A stretch of 60,796 bases of DNA from Armatimonadota bacterium (lineage in GTDB: Bacteria; Armatimonadota; Zipacnadia; JAUWAU01). The translations under genes and the position numbers were made by a program. The notes under the pieces were generated by a model. It had not been told where the DNA came from and searched no databases. It was given only the letters and a program-made list of their open reading frames with translations. The stretch spans positions 1 through 60,796 of the forward strand of contig JAUWAU010000037.1 of the NCBI GenBank assembly GCA_030601885.1. The letters are read 5' to 3'. The stretch's first letter is position 1, and each line of letters begins with the position of its first letter. Shown here one piece after another: positions 16,232-24,255 of the stretch.

Positions 16232-16813
16232 CTAGGTTGCGGGGGTCGTCTCTTCGTCCAAGACCCGGCGCAATGCTGCGCGGGCGCGGTGGAGGCGGCT
16301 CTTGACCGTACCTTGGGGAATCCGAAGGCGCTCCGCAATCTCCTGCATTGTGTGTCCCTTCGACCGCTCAACCAGTGGCCTGCGGAGGCTGCAGGGCAGC
16401 CTATCCATAGCCCGTAAGACCGCAGCCATATACGCCTCGTCAAAGATCGATGGCCCTGCCCCGCCCTCCAGCCCCCTCCGGCCGATCATGTAGAAGAGCC
16501 GTCGCCGCCGAGCTTGCTTTCGCTGTGTACTTCGCACGACCGTGCGGGCTTGGCTCAGCACCGCCGCCGCTACTTCATCCACACTCGCTACGGCAGCCTC
16601 CAGCTCCTCAGCCGCTGCACGATCCGCCAAGTACCGCGCGAAAGCCTCTTGCACGATATCAGCCGCGTCCTCACCGGCGAGGTAGTGCCATCTGGCGACG
16701 ACCCTCGCTACGCGCCCGTACGCACGCTGCGTCACTTCGTCGAGCGACCCCGCCCGCCGGGCGCCCGTAACACCCGAAGTTTGACGTTCTGGGCGGGAAC
16801 TATCGCTCCTCAT
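16232..16813 (-). CDS. ECF-type RNA polymerase sigma factor
   Basis: A 193-residue sigma-70 family protein of the extracytoplasmic-function type. Region 2 is visible in WHYLAGEDAADIVQEAFARY. Region 4 is in LPCSLRRPLVERSKGHTMQE followed by IPQGTVKSRLHRARAALRR, whose helix-turn-helix contacts the -35 element. I chose ATG 16813 because GGAGAAG lies five bases upstream and a promoter-like sequence overlaps the alternative upstream start codons. No anti-sigma factor with a membrane helix is adjacent; the two small helical proteins downstream are the only same-strand neighbours. It directs RNA polymerase to a dedicated set of promoters that cannot be identified here. Confidence 0.85.
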   Translation of the reverse strand: MRSDSSRPERQTSGVTGARRAGSLDEVTQRAYGRVARVVARWHYLAGEDAADIVQEAFARYLADRAAAEELEAAVASVDEVAAAVLSQARTVVRSTQRKQARRRRLFYMIGRRGLEGGAGPSIFDEAYMAAVLRAMDRLPCSLRRPLVERSKGHTMQEIAERLRIPQGTVKSRLHRARAALRRVLDEETTPAT

Positions 16814-16841
16814 GACTTCTCCGGGTGAACCTCCCGTTACT

Positions 16842-16872
16842 AGTATAAGGTCACGAATCCGCATTTGGTTCA
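16842..16872 (-). promoter_or_regulatory. Possible promoter of the ECF sigma gene
   Basis: Minus strand TGAACC (16867-16872) and TATACT (16842-16847), spacer 19. The GAACC core resembles ECF-type -35 elements, so autoregulation is possible. It sits just upstream of the chosen start. Confidence 0.35.
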
Positions 16873-17148
16873 CAGCTCGAGAGCAAGGGCTCCTGGACGG
16901 CCGCAACGGAGCGGCCCGGACGTGCTCATGAGCCTGGCCTGCGGGGCCAGCAACTCACCACGGGGACACCACGCTTGTTGAACCGCTGACCCACGTGCTC
17001 GGGGACTATCTGCCCCGGTTCGCGGCCCGCATGATGCTTAGCGGTCTCGCCATGGCCCTTGAGTCCGCTCTTGTCATCATCAGCGTTCTTGGCAACCGCG
17101 TCGCCAAGATACAACACCTGACCTGACCACTTACTTCCACATCACTTT
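16873..17148. other. Intergenic stretch without a convincing gene
   Basis: About 275 bases between the sigma-factor promoter and the beta-helix gene. Short frames are open on both strands around 16926-17117, but neither has a ribosome site nor a recognisable product. It may be a decayed gene remnant. Confidence 0.4.
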
Positions 17149-19179
17149 CTACGGCACAACGGGCAACTCCCGCTCCCCGTCCCCATCGAAGTCCCCCCGC
17201 CGGAAGGCCTGGATGTCGATGGTGGAGCCCACGCGGCCGGCGCCTTCGGACAGCGTGCCGCCGGGGCTGGCGGCGGCGAGGCGGAGGTCGAGGGTCAGGT
17301 CCTCGTTGTCCCTCCAGTTGCAGACGGAGCCGGCTTTGCGGGGGAGGTTGCCGTAGGCGGGGGCGAAGACGATGTAGTCGGGGCCGACTTCGCGGATGCG
17401 GCGCGGGTGGCCCTCGAAGTTCAGCTCCACGATGTCGCCGACCTCATAGCTCTCCGTCGCGCCGCGGAGGAAGATCTTGTCCCTGGTGAACTCCAGTAGT
17501 CGCTTGCTATCCATGTGCTGATAGGAGACGGGCGCATTGATGAAGTGCGGGTCGTCGTAGACGGAATGGGCGTCCTGGCCGGAGGCGGTCAGATACGTCT
17601 CCAGCGTCCCGTTAAAGTCGCGGTTGTAGACGATGGGCGGGCCGGTTACGCCGGGGGCGCGCCACCAGAGGTTATGGTCGCTCTGGACGTCCGACTGCGG
17701 GCCGAAGCCGTAGAGCGGGCCGTCGTGGCCGCTGACGAACACGTTGTTCCGAATGCGATAGCCTTTCCCGCTGAGGTTGAGCACGCCGTACCCGCTGAAT
17801 GCGATGGTGTTGCCGATGACGTCGTAGTCGTCGGCGTTGGCGTGGCCGAAGATGACCGCGTAGGCGCCGCAGCCGATGATCATGTTGCCGAGCAGCTTCC
17901 CCGCCGACGTGCCCTCCATCATCATCTGCTGCCCGCCGTTGATGAGCAGGTTCTGCTCGAAGAGCATCCCCTCGATGCCGCCGAAGAGCTGGAAGTTGTC
18001 GGCGTGGCCCCAGAGGGTGTGGTCGTGGATGTAATTGCGCCGCACGGTGACGTTGTCGGCGCCGATGCGCAGGCCGTCCATGCGGTTCCAGCCGATCTCG
18101 TTCTCCTCCACCAGGCCGCCCTCGCAGCCGGCGGCGATACCGATGTAATTGTGCATCGCGACGTTGCGCCGGATGACGCAGCGCGGCGTGTTGCGGATGC
18201 TGAGGCCGATGCTGTCGTTGTGGTGGACGATGCAGTTCTCGACGCGGATGCTCTCGGGTCCGGGCACCCAGGAGCCAATGCCATGCCCCTGCCCGTGCCG
18301 CACCTCGAAGCCGTCGATGACGATGTGCTTCGCGCGGGCGTAGTCGAACAGGTGCCGGGCCCGCCGGCTGCCCTCGTAGAGGTGGTCGGCTGCATCCCCA
18401 TTACTGCTGGGCCACACGTAGATGCGCACCGACTCGCCGCGCTCCTCAACGGCCCATTCGCCGGGCTGGTCGATGAACTGCACCTTGTTCTTCAGGTAGT
18501 ACCGATCTTTGCCCGGCTCGACGACGCGGTCTTTGTAGATCTCCTGCTCGAGCGTGAGCATATGGGCGTTAGCGTCGAAGGCCGTCACCCGACGATCGTG
18601 CTGGCTAGTTGTAGATACGTCCCAGAAGAAGATGCCGGCGCCGATGAGCGTGTCGGCGTCTTCGGTGAGGTTCTCACGATCGGCGACGGTGTGCGTGTCG
18701 CCGCCTTCGGCGATCCACCAGCCCTCGTTTGGCTCGCGGGCAGTGGGCAGCGTCGCGCCGTCCTCGACGAGCCGGGTGGGAGTCCAATCGATGTCGGCGT
18801 AACAGATCCTCGCATGATTGGGATTGCCGTGGGCGATCTGCTCGGTGCATCGCTCCCAGCCGCTTACCACATCGGCGCCGCTTAGCACGACGCGCTCCTC
18901 CGGCCTGGAGCGAAGCGCGCGGAAGGTGATCGGCTTGCCCTCCTCTCCGGAGACGCGCAGCACGACGCCCTCGCGATACACGCTGGGCTTCACGAGCACC
19001 GTGTCGCCCGGCACCAGCGATGCGGCCGCCTTGGTGATGGTCTGCCAGGGCTCTGCCTCCGTGCCGGGGTTGTCGTCTGAGGCGTTGGGCGCATTGCCGT
19101 CAACGTAGTAGGTCGCTGCGCTGGCCGGCAGGGAAAGCAACAGCGTGGCACAGATGGCTAAGATGGTCCGGTCTGACAT
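17149..19179 (-). CDS. Secreted right-handed beta-helix protein (DUF1565/PbH1 type)
   Basis: A 676-residue exported protein. The signal peptide (ILAICATLLLSLPASA) is followed by the typical opening ATYYVDGNAPNASDDNPGTE (DUF1565). Next comes a long series of Asn-rich PbH1 coils with repeated R-x-N-x-hydrophobic units between about residues 270 and 480 (for example IRVENCIVHHNDSIGLSIRN). This is the polysaccharide lyase or epimerase-like solenoid. The C-terminus ends in a calcium-loop-like GDFDGDGERELP segment reminiscent of a dockerin or FG-GAP motif. ATG 19179 follows AGGAGGTCCGTACG. It probably binds or cleaves polysaccharide outside the cell; catalytic residues are not assignable. Confidence 0.85.
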   Translation of the reverse strand: MSDRTILAICATLLLSLPASAATYYVDGNAPNASDDNPGTEAEPWQTITKAAASLVPGDTVLVKPSVYREGVVLRVSGEEGKPITFRALRSRPEERVVLSGADVVSGWERCTEQIAHGNPNHARICYADIDWTPTRLVEDGATLPTAREPNEGWWIAEGGDTHTVADRENLTEDADTLIGAGIFFWDVSTTSQHDRRVTAFDANAHMLTLEQEIYKDRVVEPGKDRYYLKNKVQFIDQPGEWAVEERGESVRIYVWPSSNGDAADHLYEGSRRARHLFDYARAKHIVIDGFEVRHGQGHGIGSWVPGPESIRVENCIVHHNDSIGLSIRNTPRCVIRRNVAMHNYIGIAAGCEGGLVEENEIGWNRMDGLRIGADNVTVRRNYIHDHTLWGHADNFQLFGGIEGMLFEQNLLINGGQQMMMEGTSAGKLLGNMIIGCGAYAVIFGHANADDYDVIGNTIAFSGYGVLNLSGKGYRIRNNVFVSGHDGPLYGFGPQSDVQSDHNLWWRAPGVTGPPIVYNRDFNGTLETYLTASGQDAHSVYDDPHFINAPVSYQHMDSKRLLEFTRDKIFLRGATESYEVGDIVELNFEGHPRRIREVGPDYIVFAPAYGNLPRKAGSVCNWRDNEDLTLDLRLAAASPGGTLSEGAGRVGSTIDIQAFRRGDFDGDGERELPVVP

Positions 19180-19206
19180 CGTACGGACCTCCTAAAGGCA
19201 ACGGCA

Positions 19207-19238
19207 ATTGGGGAGCCGGCGGTTCGTCGCCGGCCAAT
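19207..19238. promoter_or_regulatory. Bulged inverted repeat in the divergent promoter region
   Basis: ATTG, a GGGA bulge, GCCGGCG, a six-base loop, CGCCGGC, CAAT. The paired arms total 11 base pairs. It lies 28 bases upstream of the beta-helix start within the 325-base divergent gap 19180-19504 and would be in its leader RNA or serve as an operator. Nothing else convincing is seen in this gap. Confidence 0.4.
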
Positions 19239-19504
19239 GCCACTTCTCCGTCACGCTGATGGTTCTCCGACAAAGCGGCGGCACCTGGTACGGGGTCGGT
19301 GGCATGGCTGGTCCGCTGCCCGTGCGGCCATTGCGCTCGGCGAAGGACGCACAGCTTGGCCCCGTACGGGGTCCCGCTTCAGACAGGGACGAGCAAGCCG
19401 TGCCACACGAGGGCTCGCCTTGTGGCGGTTGCTGCACGCATCCCCGAGGCCGGAAGAGGTAGGATTGTTTCCCGCGATGAATGCACCAGCAGGGGACGAC
19501 CGAC

Positions 19505-20830
19505 ATGATCGACCGACGACTTTTCCTGCAGGCGGCTGCGGCCGGGGGAATGCTCTCCGGGCTGGGCGCAACGTCTGGAGGCGCTCGCGCCGGGGGCGCA
19601 GCGCGCACGATCCTCTCCGAGACCGGCTGCGGGCGCGCGACCGGGTACTCGGAGACGAACAAGATCGTCACCTGGGAGGGCAAAACGCACGTGGCCTGGC
19701 TGGACTCGGTGGCCGAGGGCTTCCGCGTGCGGGTACGGACGCTGGATCGCGGCAGCGGAACGTGGTCGCCCGTCTACACCGTCGGCGAGGCGTACGACAA
19801 CCACGGCGGGCCGGCGCTCACGGTGGATAGCAAGGGCCACCTGCACATCGTCTACTACCCGCACCATCATCCGTTTCGGTATCGCCGCTCTCTCCGGCCG
19901 AACGACGCCTCGGAATGGTCGGACGAGATCCAGTTCGGCGAGCGCCTCACCTACTCGTCGCTGCTCTGCGGCCCGGACGACACGCTGTACTTCGCCTGCC
20001 GCCGGCGCGGCGAGCCGTGGACGCTGAACTTCTACCGCAAGCCCGCGGACGGCGAGTGGGAGGGCCCAACGATAGTCCTCCAGGGCGACGAACCCGGCGG
20101 ATACACCCGCTGGCAGGCATCGCTGGCCTTCGGCCCCGAGCGCGACGTCATCCACATGAGCTTCATGATCTACGAGAGCAGTGACGGGCCCGGATACCTC
20201 ATCGGCTACCTGCGCACTCGCGACGGCGGCAGCACGTGGGAGCGCTCCGATGGCACCCGAGTGGATCTGCCGGCGAGGCCGGCGACGGTGGAGGCAATCC
20301 AGCGGGCCGAGAGTCCGAAGGGACCGGAGGACTACCGGCCCGGATCGATCGCGGTAGATGCCGATGGTCGGCCCTGGCTTCTGTACTCGCGCCTCGACTC
20401 AAAGCCGTTGGCCGTGTGGCTGGCCCGCTGCGATGGCCTGGGGAAGTGGCACACGATCCCGCTGCTGCCGGTCGTTCAGAGGCGCTGGCCCGATCGCGGC
20501 GTGCAGACGCCTGGCGAGGTGGTCTTCGGCGCTGACGGCACGATGTATGTCGCGCTCACAACTGTGGACGCGGACGGCTACTTCTGGGGCGACGAAAGCA
20601 ACGAGGTCGTGCTGCTCGTCTCGCGCGACGGCGGCGAGCGCTTCGAGGCGCTGCCGATCTCCGACCCCGATCCCAACACGCCGCAGTGGCTGCCGAGCCT
20701 CGAGCGCCCGACGGGGCACAACGTCGTGGATGTGCCGGGGCTTACGTACACGCGCGGACCTAAGGGCGAGACCAACAAGGACATCCTCAGCAACCAGGTC
20801 ATCTGGGCCGACATCCGCGCTGCGCTCTGA
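19505..20830 (+). CDS. Exported BNR-4 repeat protein (sialidase-fold, putative glycan-active)
   Basis: A 441-residue protein starting at ATG 19505 (MIDRRLFLQAAAAGGML), a TAT-like signal. The body matches the BNR_4 propeller family: YSETNKIVTWEGKTHVAWLD, GPALTVDSKGHLHIVYYPHH and the Asp-box-like TRDGGSTWERS and VSRDGGERFEA. The HHH cluster in YPHHHPFRYRRS is characteristic of this family, several members of which are polysaccharide lyases. It lies 61 bases upstream of a second propeller protein, probably in the same transcript. Substrate unknown; an ulvan- or rhamnogalacturonan-type polymer would be in keeping with the family and the sulfatases around. Confidence 0.8.
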   Translation: MIDRRLFLQAAAAGGMLSGLGATSGGARAGGAARTILSETGCGRATGYSETNKIVTWEGKTHVAWLDSVAEGFRVRVRTLDRGSGTWSPVYTVGEAYDNHGGPALTVDSKGHLHIVYYPHHHPFRYRRSLRPNDASEWSDEIQFGERLTYSSLLCGPDDTLYFACRRRGEPWTLNFYRKPADGEWEGPTIVLQGDEPGGYTRWQASLAFGPERDVIHMSFMIYESSDGPGYLIGYLRTRDGGSTWERSDGTRVDLPARPATVEAIQRAESPKGPEDYRPGSIAVDADGRPWLLYSRLDSKPLAVWLARCDGLGKWHTIPLLPVVQRRWPDRGVQTPGEVVFGADGTMYVALTTVDADGYFWGDESNEVVLLVSRDGGERFEALPISDPDPNTPQWLPSLERPTGHNVVDVPGLTYTRGPKGETNKDILSNQVIWADIRAAL

Positions 20831-20891
20831 GGCACTCGCACCACACAAGGAGCACCACCCCACGGGGACACCTCGCCCCGGAGGAGAACCG

Positions 20892-22115
20892 ATGGTCTGC
20901 TCGCGCGGGAAGGCTGGGCTGTGCATCGCCGTCGCGGTCTGGCTCGGACCGGTAATCACGCTGGATGGGACGGCACACGTTGCGATGGCAGCAGAGACGG
21001 GCGGCTCGACCAGCGAGGACCTCGCACTCCAGCCGCCGCCGATCGACCTTGCACCTGGGCCCGAATACGGTGACGAGGTCCGCGCCTTCCAGGGCATTCC
21101 TGGAATCGAACGTGCCGGCAACGGGCGGCTCTGGGCCGTGTGGTACAGCGGCGGGAAGGGCGAAGGGCCCAGGAACTACGTGGTGCTCGTCACCAGCGGT
21201 GACGATGGCGCCACATGGTCGGACTTGAAGCTGGTCATCGACCCGCCGGGCGATGTGCGTGCCTTCGACCCGTGCCTGTGGCGCGACCCGTCGGGACGGC
21301 TCTGGCTATTCTGGGCGCAGGGGTGGTCGTTGTGGGATGGGCGGGCCGGGGTGTGGGCCATCGTGGCGACGGATGCAGACTCGGAGAGTCCCACGTGGGC
21401 TTCTCCGCGCCGTCTGTGCAACGGCATCATGATGAACAAGCCGATCGTCCTGTCCACCGGCGAGTGGCTGCTGCCCGCGGCCGTCTGGCGACAGGAGCCT
21501 ATCCACGTCAAGGACGCCGCGAATCGTCACGACCTGGGTGACGAAGTCGGCGCCAATGTGTTCGTCTCCCGCGACGGGGGCGCTACATGGGGCCTGCTCG
21601 GCCAGGCGCACGTGCCCGAGAGCCGGTGCGACGAGCACATGGTCGTCGAGCGCGGGGACGGGAGCCTGTGGATGCTGGTACGGACCGCGTACGGCATCGG
21701 GGAGAGCGCATCCACGGACCGGGGCAGGACCTGGAGCCCCGGCCGGCCAACGAGCATACCGCACCTGACCGCGCGGTTCTTCATCCGGCGGCTCGCGTCG
21801 GGCAGGCTGCTGCTCGTGCGGCATAATCCGCCCGCGAGCAAGAAACAGCGGTCCCACCTCACGGCATACCTCTCAGACGATGACGGGAAGACGTGGCAGG
21901 GCGGTCTGGTGATCGACGAACGCAGAGGCGTCTCCTACCCCGATGGCGTGCAGGCCCTCGACGGGACGATCTACCTCATCTACGACTACTCGCGAACCGG
22001 GGAGAAGCAGATCCTGATGGCGACGTTCACGGAGGAGGATGTCGCCGGCCGCGCGTTCGTCTCGGATCGGGCTCGGCAGCGGGTGCTCGTGAATCAGGCG
22101 ACGGGTAGCAGCTAG
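20892..22115 (+). CDS. Exported sialidase-fold (BNR/Asp-box) exo-glycosidase-like protein
   Basis: A 407-residue protein. ATG 20892 follows GGAGGAGAACCG and opens a signal peptide ending near AMAAE. Four Asp boxes (S-x-D-x-G-x-T-W) are visible: TSGDDGATW, SRDGGATWG, STDRGRTWS and SDDDGKTW, marking a six-bladed sialidase propeller. The family includes exo-sialidases and relatives acting on other acidic sugars; the full arginine triad could not be assigned with certainty. The gene overlaps the convergent penicillin-acylase gene by four bases. It likely trims glycans outside the cytoplasm together with the preceding BNR protein. Confidence 0.82.
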   Translation: MVCSRGKAGLCIAVAVWLGPVITLDGTAHVAMAAETGGSTSEDLALQPPPIDLAPGPEYGDEVRAFQGIPGIERAGNGRLWAVWYSGGKGEGPRNYVVLVTSGDDGATWSDLKLVIDPPGDVRAFDPCLWRDPSGRLWLFWAQGWSLWDGRAGVWAIVATDADSESPTWASPRRLCNGIMMNKPIVLSTGEWLLPAAVWRQEPIHVKDAANRHDLGDEVGANVFVSRDGGATWGLLGQAHVPESRCDEHMVVERGDGSLWMLVRTAYGIGESASTDRGRTWSPGRPTSIPHLTARFFIRRLASGRLLLVRHNPPASKKQRSHLTAYLSDDDGKTWQGGLVIDERRGVSYPDGVQALDGTIYLIYDYSRTGEKQILMATFTEEDVAGRAFVSDRARQRVLVNQATGSS

Positions 22116-24226
22116 AAGGTCAGCACCTTCCTCGATTCCAGATTGGCCTGGATCTCCTCGAGGATGAACCACGCCGGCTTGAGCTTGCGCTGGCCGAAGA
22201 GGACGGATTGATCGGAATAGTGAGGCGACTCAGGATCTTCGCTGTTGCCGAAGGGCAGGAGGCTGAAGGCCCGAGGGGGATCGCCGAGCTCGATCACCAT
22301 GATGAACGAACATCCCGAACCACAGGACCACACTCCGTCCTCGTATCGATCGCCGGTGGCCATGAAGAGCGTCTGCACGTCCTTGCCGCCGCCGGGCACC
22401 GGCACCGTGCGCTCGCCGCGCTTGATGACATGGTGATCGCCCCAGGCGACGGCGACCGTGCCGTACGTTTTCTTGAGCTCTCGGACGGCATCCACCAGCG
22501 CTCGCCACGCCGCCTCCTCGTCGCGCGGACGGAACTGCGCCGGCTCGGCGTCGGGAAGCCTGCCGCCGAGCTCGCGGTACCGGTTGAACCAGACCTTGAA
22601 CAGCGGCATGGCGACGTTGTCGAGGTCGGCCACATTGTCCCACGATCGCAGCAGCCGGACCGCCTCGTCGAGCAGCGGCCCGTCGTCGCCGGCCTGATCC
22701 TTTCGGGCCTCGTAGGCCCGGAAGATGAGCGGCTTAAGCTCCTCGGCCCGGAGAACGTGGCAGTCGGTGACGAAGTCGATCATGTCGTCCAGCGAGATCT
22801 TGTCTTTGGACCGCAGCAACTGCGTCGCCCGCCTGCCCCGGGGGCCGAAGCCGCCGCGGACGAGGTACTCGGGGTACAGGTCGCGCGTCAGCGGGGAGTC
22901 GGGCGTCACGGTCCAGGGAGCCGTGTTGCAGCACTGCAGAAAGTGCGCCGGCGGATCCTTCACCTGGGGGAGACGCTCGAAGGGATACAGCTCCGTCCAA
23001 TCGGTGCCCGGGTCCCAGCCCGGCACCGGCCGGCTCCAGTCGTAGTCCTCCGACTTCAGACCGCAGTTGGCGTTCCAGACGTAGAAGATGTTGCCCCCTC
23101 GGTCGGCCACGATGCAGTTCCATTTCGGCAGTCGGCGCTGGGCGAGGATCTGCCGGAACTCAGCGACGCTCCTTGCAGCGGCGAGTTGATGCATCCCCGT
23201 CAGGGCACTGTAGTCGCCGCCCGCGGGCCAACGTACGGCATACCCGGTAGTCCCCTGCCGTTGGAATACCGGTCCGTGATGGGTGTAGTATGCTCGTCGG
23301 CGGACAGTGCGGAAGCCGGTGTCGCTCTTGACCTTTATCTCGATTCCCCTGACCCGTACCGGCCGCCATTCGTCGCCGTATTGGTACCGCGTGGGGGGAT
23401 CGGCATCGAAGCGCTCTTCGTAGACATCGACGGTGCTGAAGCCGTTGTTCGTGAACGACCACGCAACGTCTTCCGTGTGGCCCATCGTGATGGTGGGCAC
23501 GCCGAAGAACGAGCATCCGGCGACGTTCAGCCCCGGGCCGTGGAGATGGGCTTCGTACCACTGGTTGAGGCCCGTCCACGGCAGGTGCGGATCGACCAGC
23601 AGCATCGCATGCCCGCTCGCGGACTTGGCTCCGTCAACGGCCCACTGGTTAGAGCCGTCCGGACGGCGCGGCGGCCGTCGTCCCTGGAGATGGCTGCGGG
23701 CATCACCGATGGCCCGGCTGAACACGGGCAGCAGCGCCCCGGCGAGCACGTCGGTCGGGTCGATAGGCTTCACCCATTCGGGCAAGCTATCCCGGTGCTC
23801 CCCGATGTAGCGATTCACCCCCGCGGCGAAACCCTCGACGATGGCGCGCCCGACGGAATCGAGTTTCTCGCAGCCCTCTCGGACGAGCTTCGGGACCTCA
23901 AAGATGTGGCAGATGTAATCCGTCTGCACATGCTTTTGCCCGAATACCTCGGCCTCGCGTCCCGTCGCCTGGAGGTAGTTGCGAAGCATCACCAGGAGGT
24001 GATCTTCGGCCTGGGCGTATCCGTAGCCGAAGTACACGCCCCGCGAGCTCTCGGAGTAGATGTGGGGCACGCCCCACGTGTCGCGGTATATCGTCACACT
24101 GCCATGTTCTTGCGCCATGGCGCTTCCCGCTCCAATCGTGGCGACGACGGTCACGCCGATCATCGCGACAATGACGGCCAGCAGACGGGCGCCGGCCATA
24201 CTCGTGCAGGTCCCGTTCCGAAGCAT
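22112..24226 (-). CDS. Penicillin acylase-family N-terminal nucleophile hydrolase
   Basis: A 704-residue exported precursor. A signal peptide (about residues 10-38, ending SAMAQE) is followed by the alpha-subunit region with the typical YRDTWGVPHIYSES and GYGYAQAEDHLLVMLRNY. Self-cleavage would expose S192 in PDG-SNQWAVDG, the catalytic N-terminal Ser of the beta subunit. Later family marks are GHTEDVAWSFTNN and TYYTHHGPVF-like (AYYTHHGPVFQ). The family hydrolyses amide bonds of acylated amines such as acyl-homoserine lactones, beta-lactams or N-acyl peptides; which one applies here is unknown. Two nearby ATGs compete; 24226 is ten bases after GGAGG. Confidence 0.92.
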   Translation of the reverse strand: MLRNGTCTSMAGARLLAVIVAMIGVTVVATIGAGSAMAQEHGSVTIYRDTWGVPHIYSESSRGVYFGYGYAQAEDHLLVMLRNYLQATGREAEVFGQKHVQTDYICHIFEVPKLVREGCEKLDSVGRAIVEGFAAGVNRYIGEHRDSLPEWVKPIDPTDVLAGALLPVFSRAIGDARSHLQGRRPPRRPDGSNQWAVDGAKSASGHAMLLVDPHLPWTGLNQWYEAHLHGPGLNVAGCSFFGVPTITMGHTEDVAWSFTNNGFSTVDVYEERFDADPPTRYQYGDEWRPVRVRGIEIKVKSDTGFRTVRRRAYYTHHGPVFQRQGTTGYAVRWPAGGDYSALTGMHQLAAARSVAEFRQILAQRRLPKWNCIVADRGGNIFYVWNANCGLKSEDYDWSRPVPGWDPGTDWTELYPFERLPQVKDPPAHFLQCCNTAPWTVTPDSPLTRDLYPEYLVRGGFGPRGRRATQLLRSKDKISLDDMIDFVTDCHVLRAEELKPLIFRAYEARKDQAGDDGPLLDEAVRLLRSWDNVADLDNVAMPLFKVWFNRYRELGGRLPDAEPAQFRPRDEEAAWRALVDAVRELKKTYGTVAVAWGDHHVIKRGERTVPVPGGGKDVQTLFMATGDRYEDGVWSCGSGCSFIMVIELGDPPRAFSLLPFGNSEDPESPHYSDQSVLFGQRKLKPAWFILEEIQANLESRKVLTF

Positions 24227-24255
24227 CTTCTCATGTCCTCCGAGGCGGATGTTCG

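Noticed and set aside
16926..17117. Small frames on both strands between the sigma factor and beta-helix genes
   Set aside because: No ribosome site, no recognisable product, and no in-frame start for the better-looking plus-strand reading.
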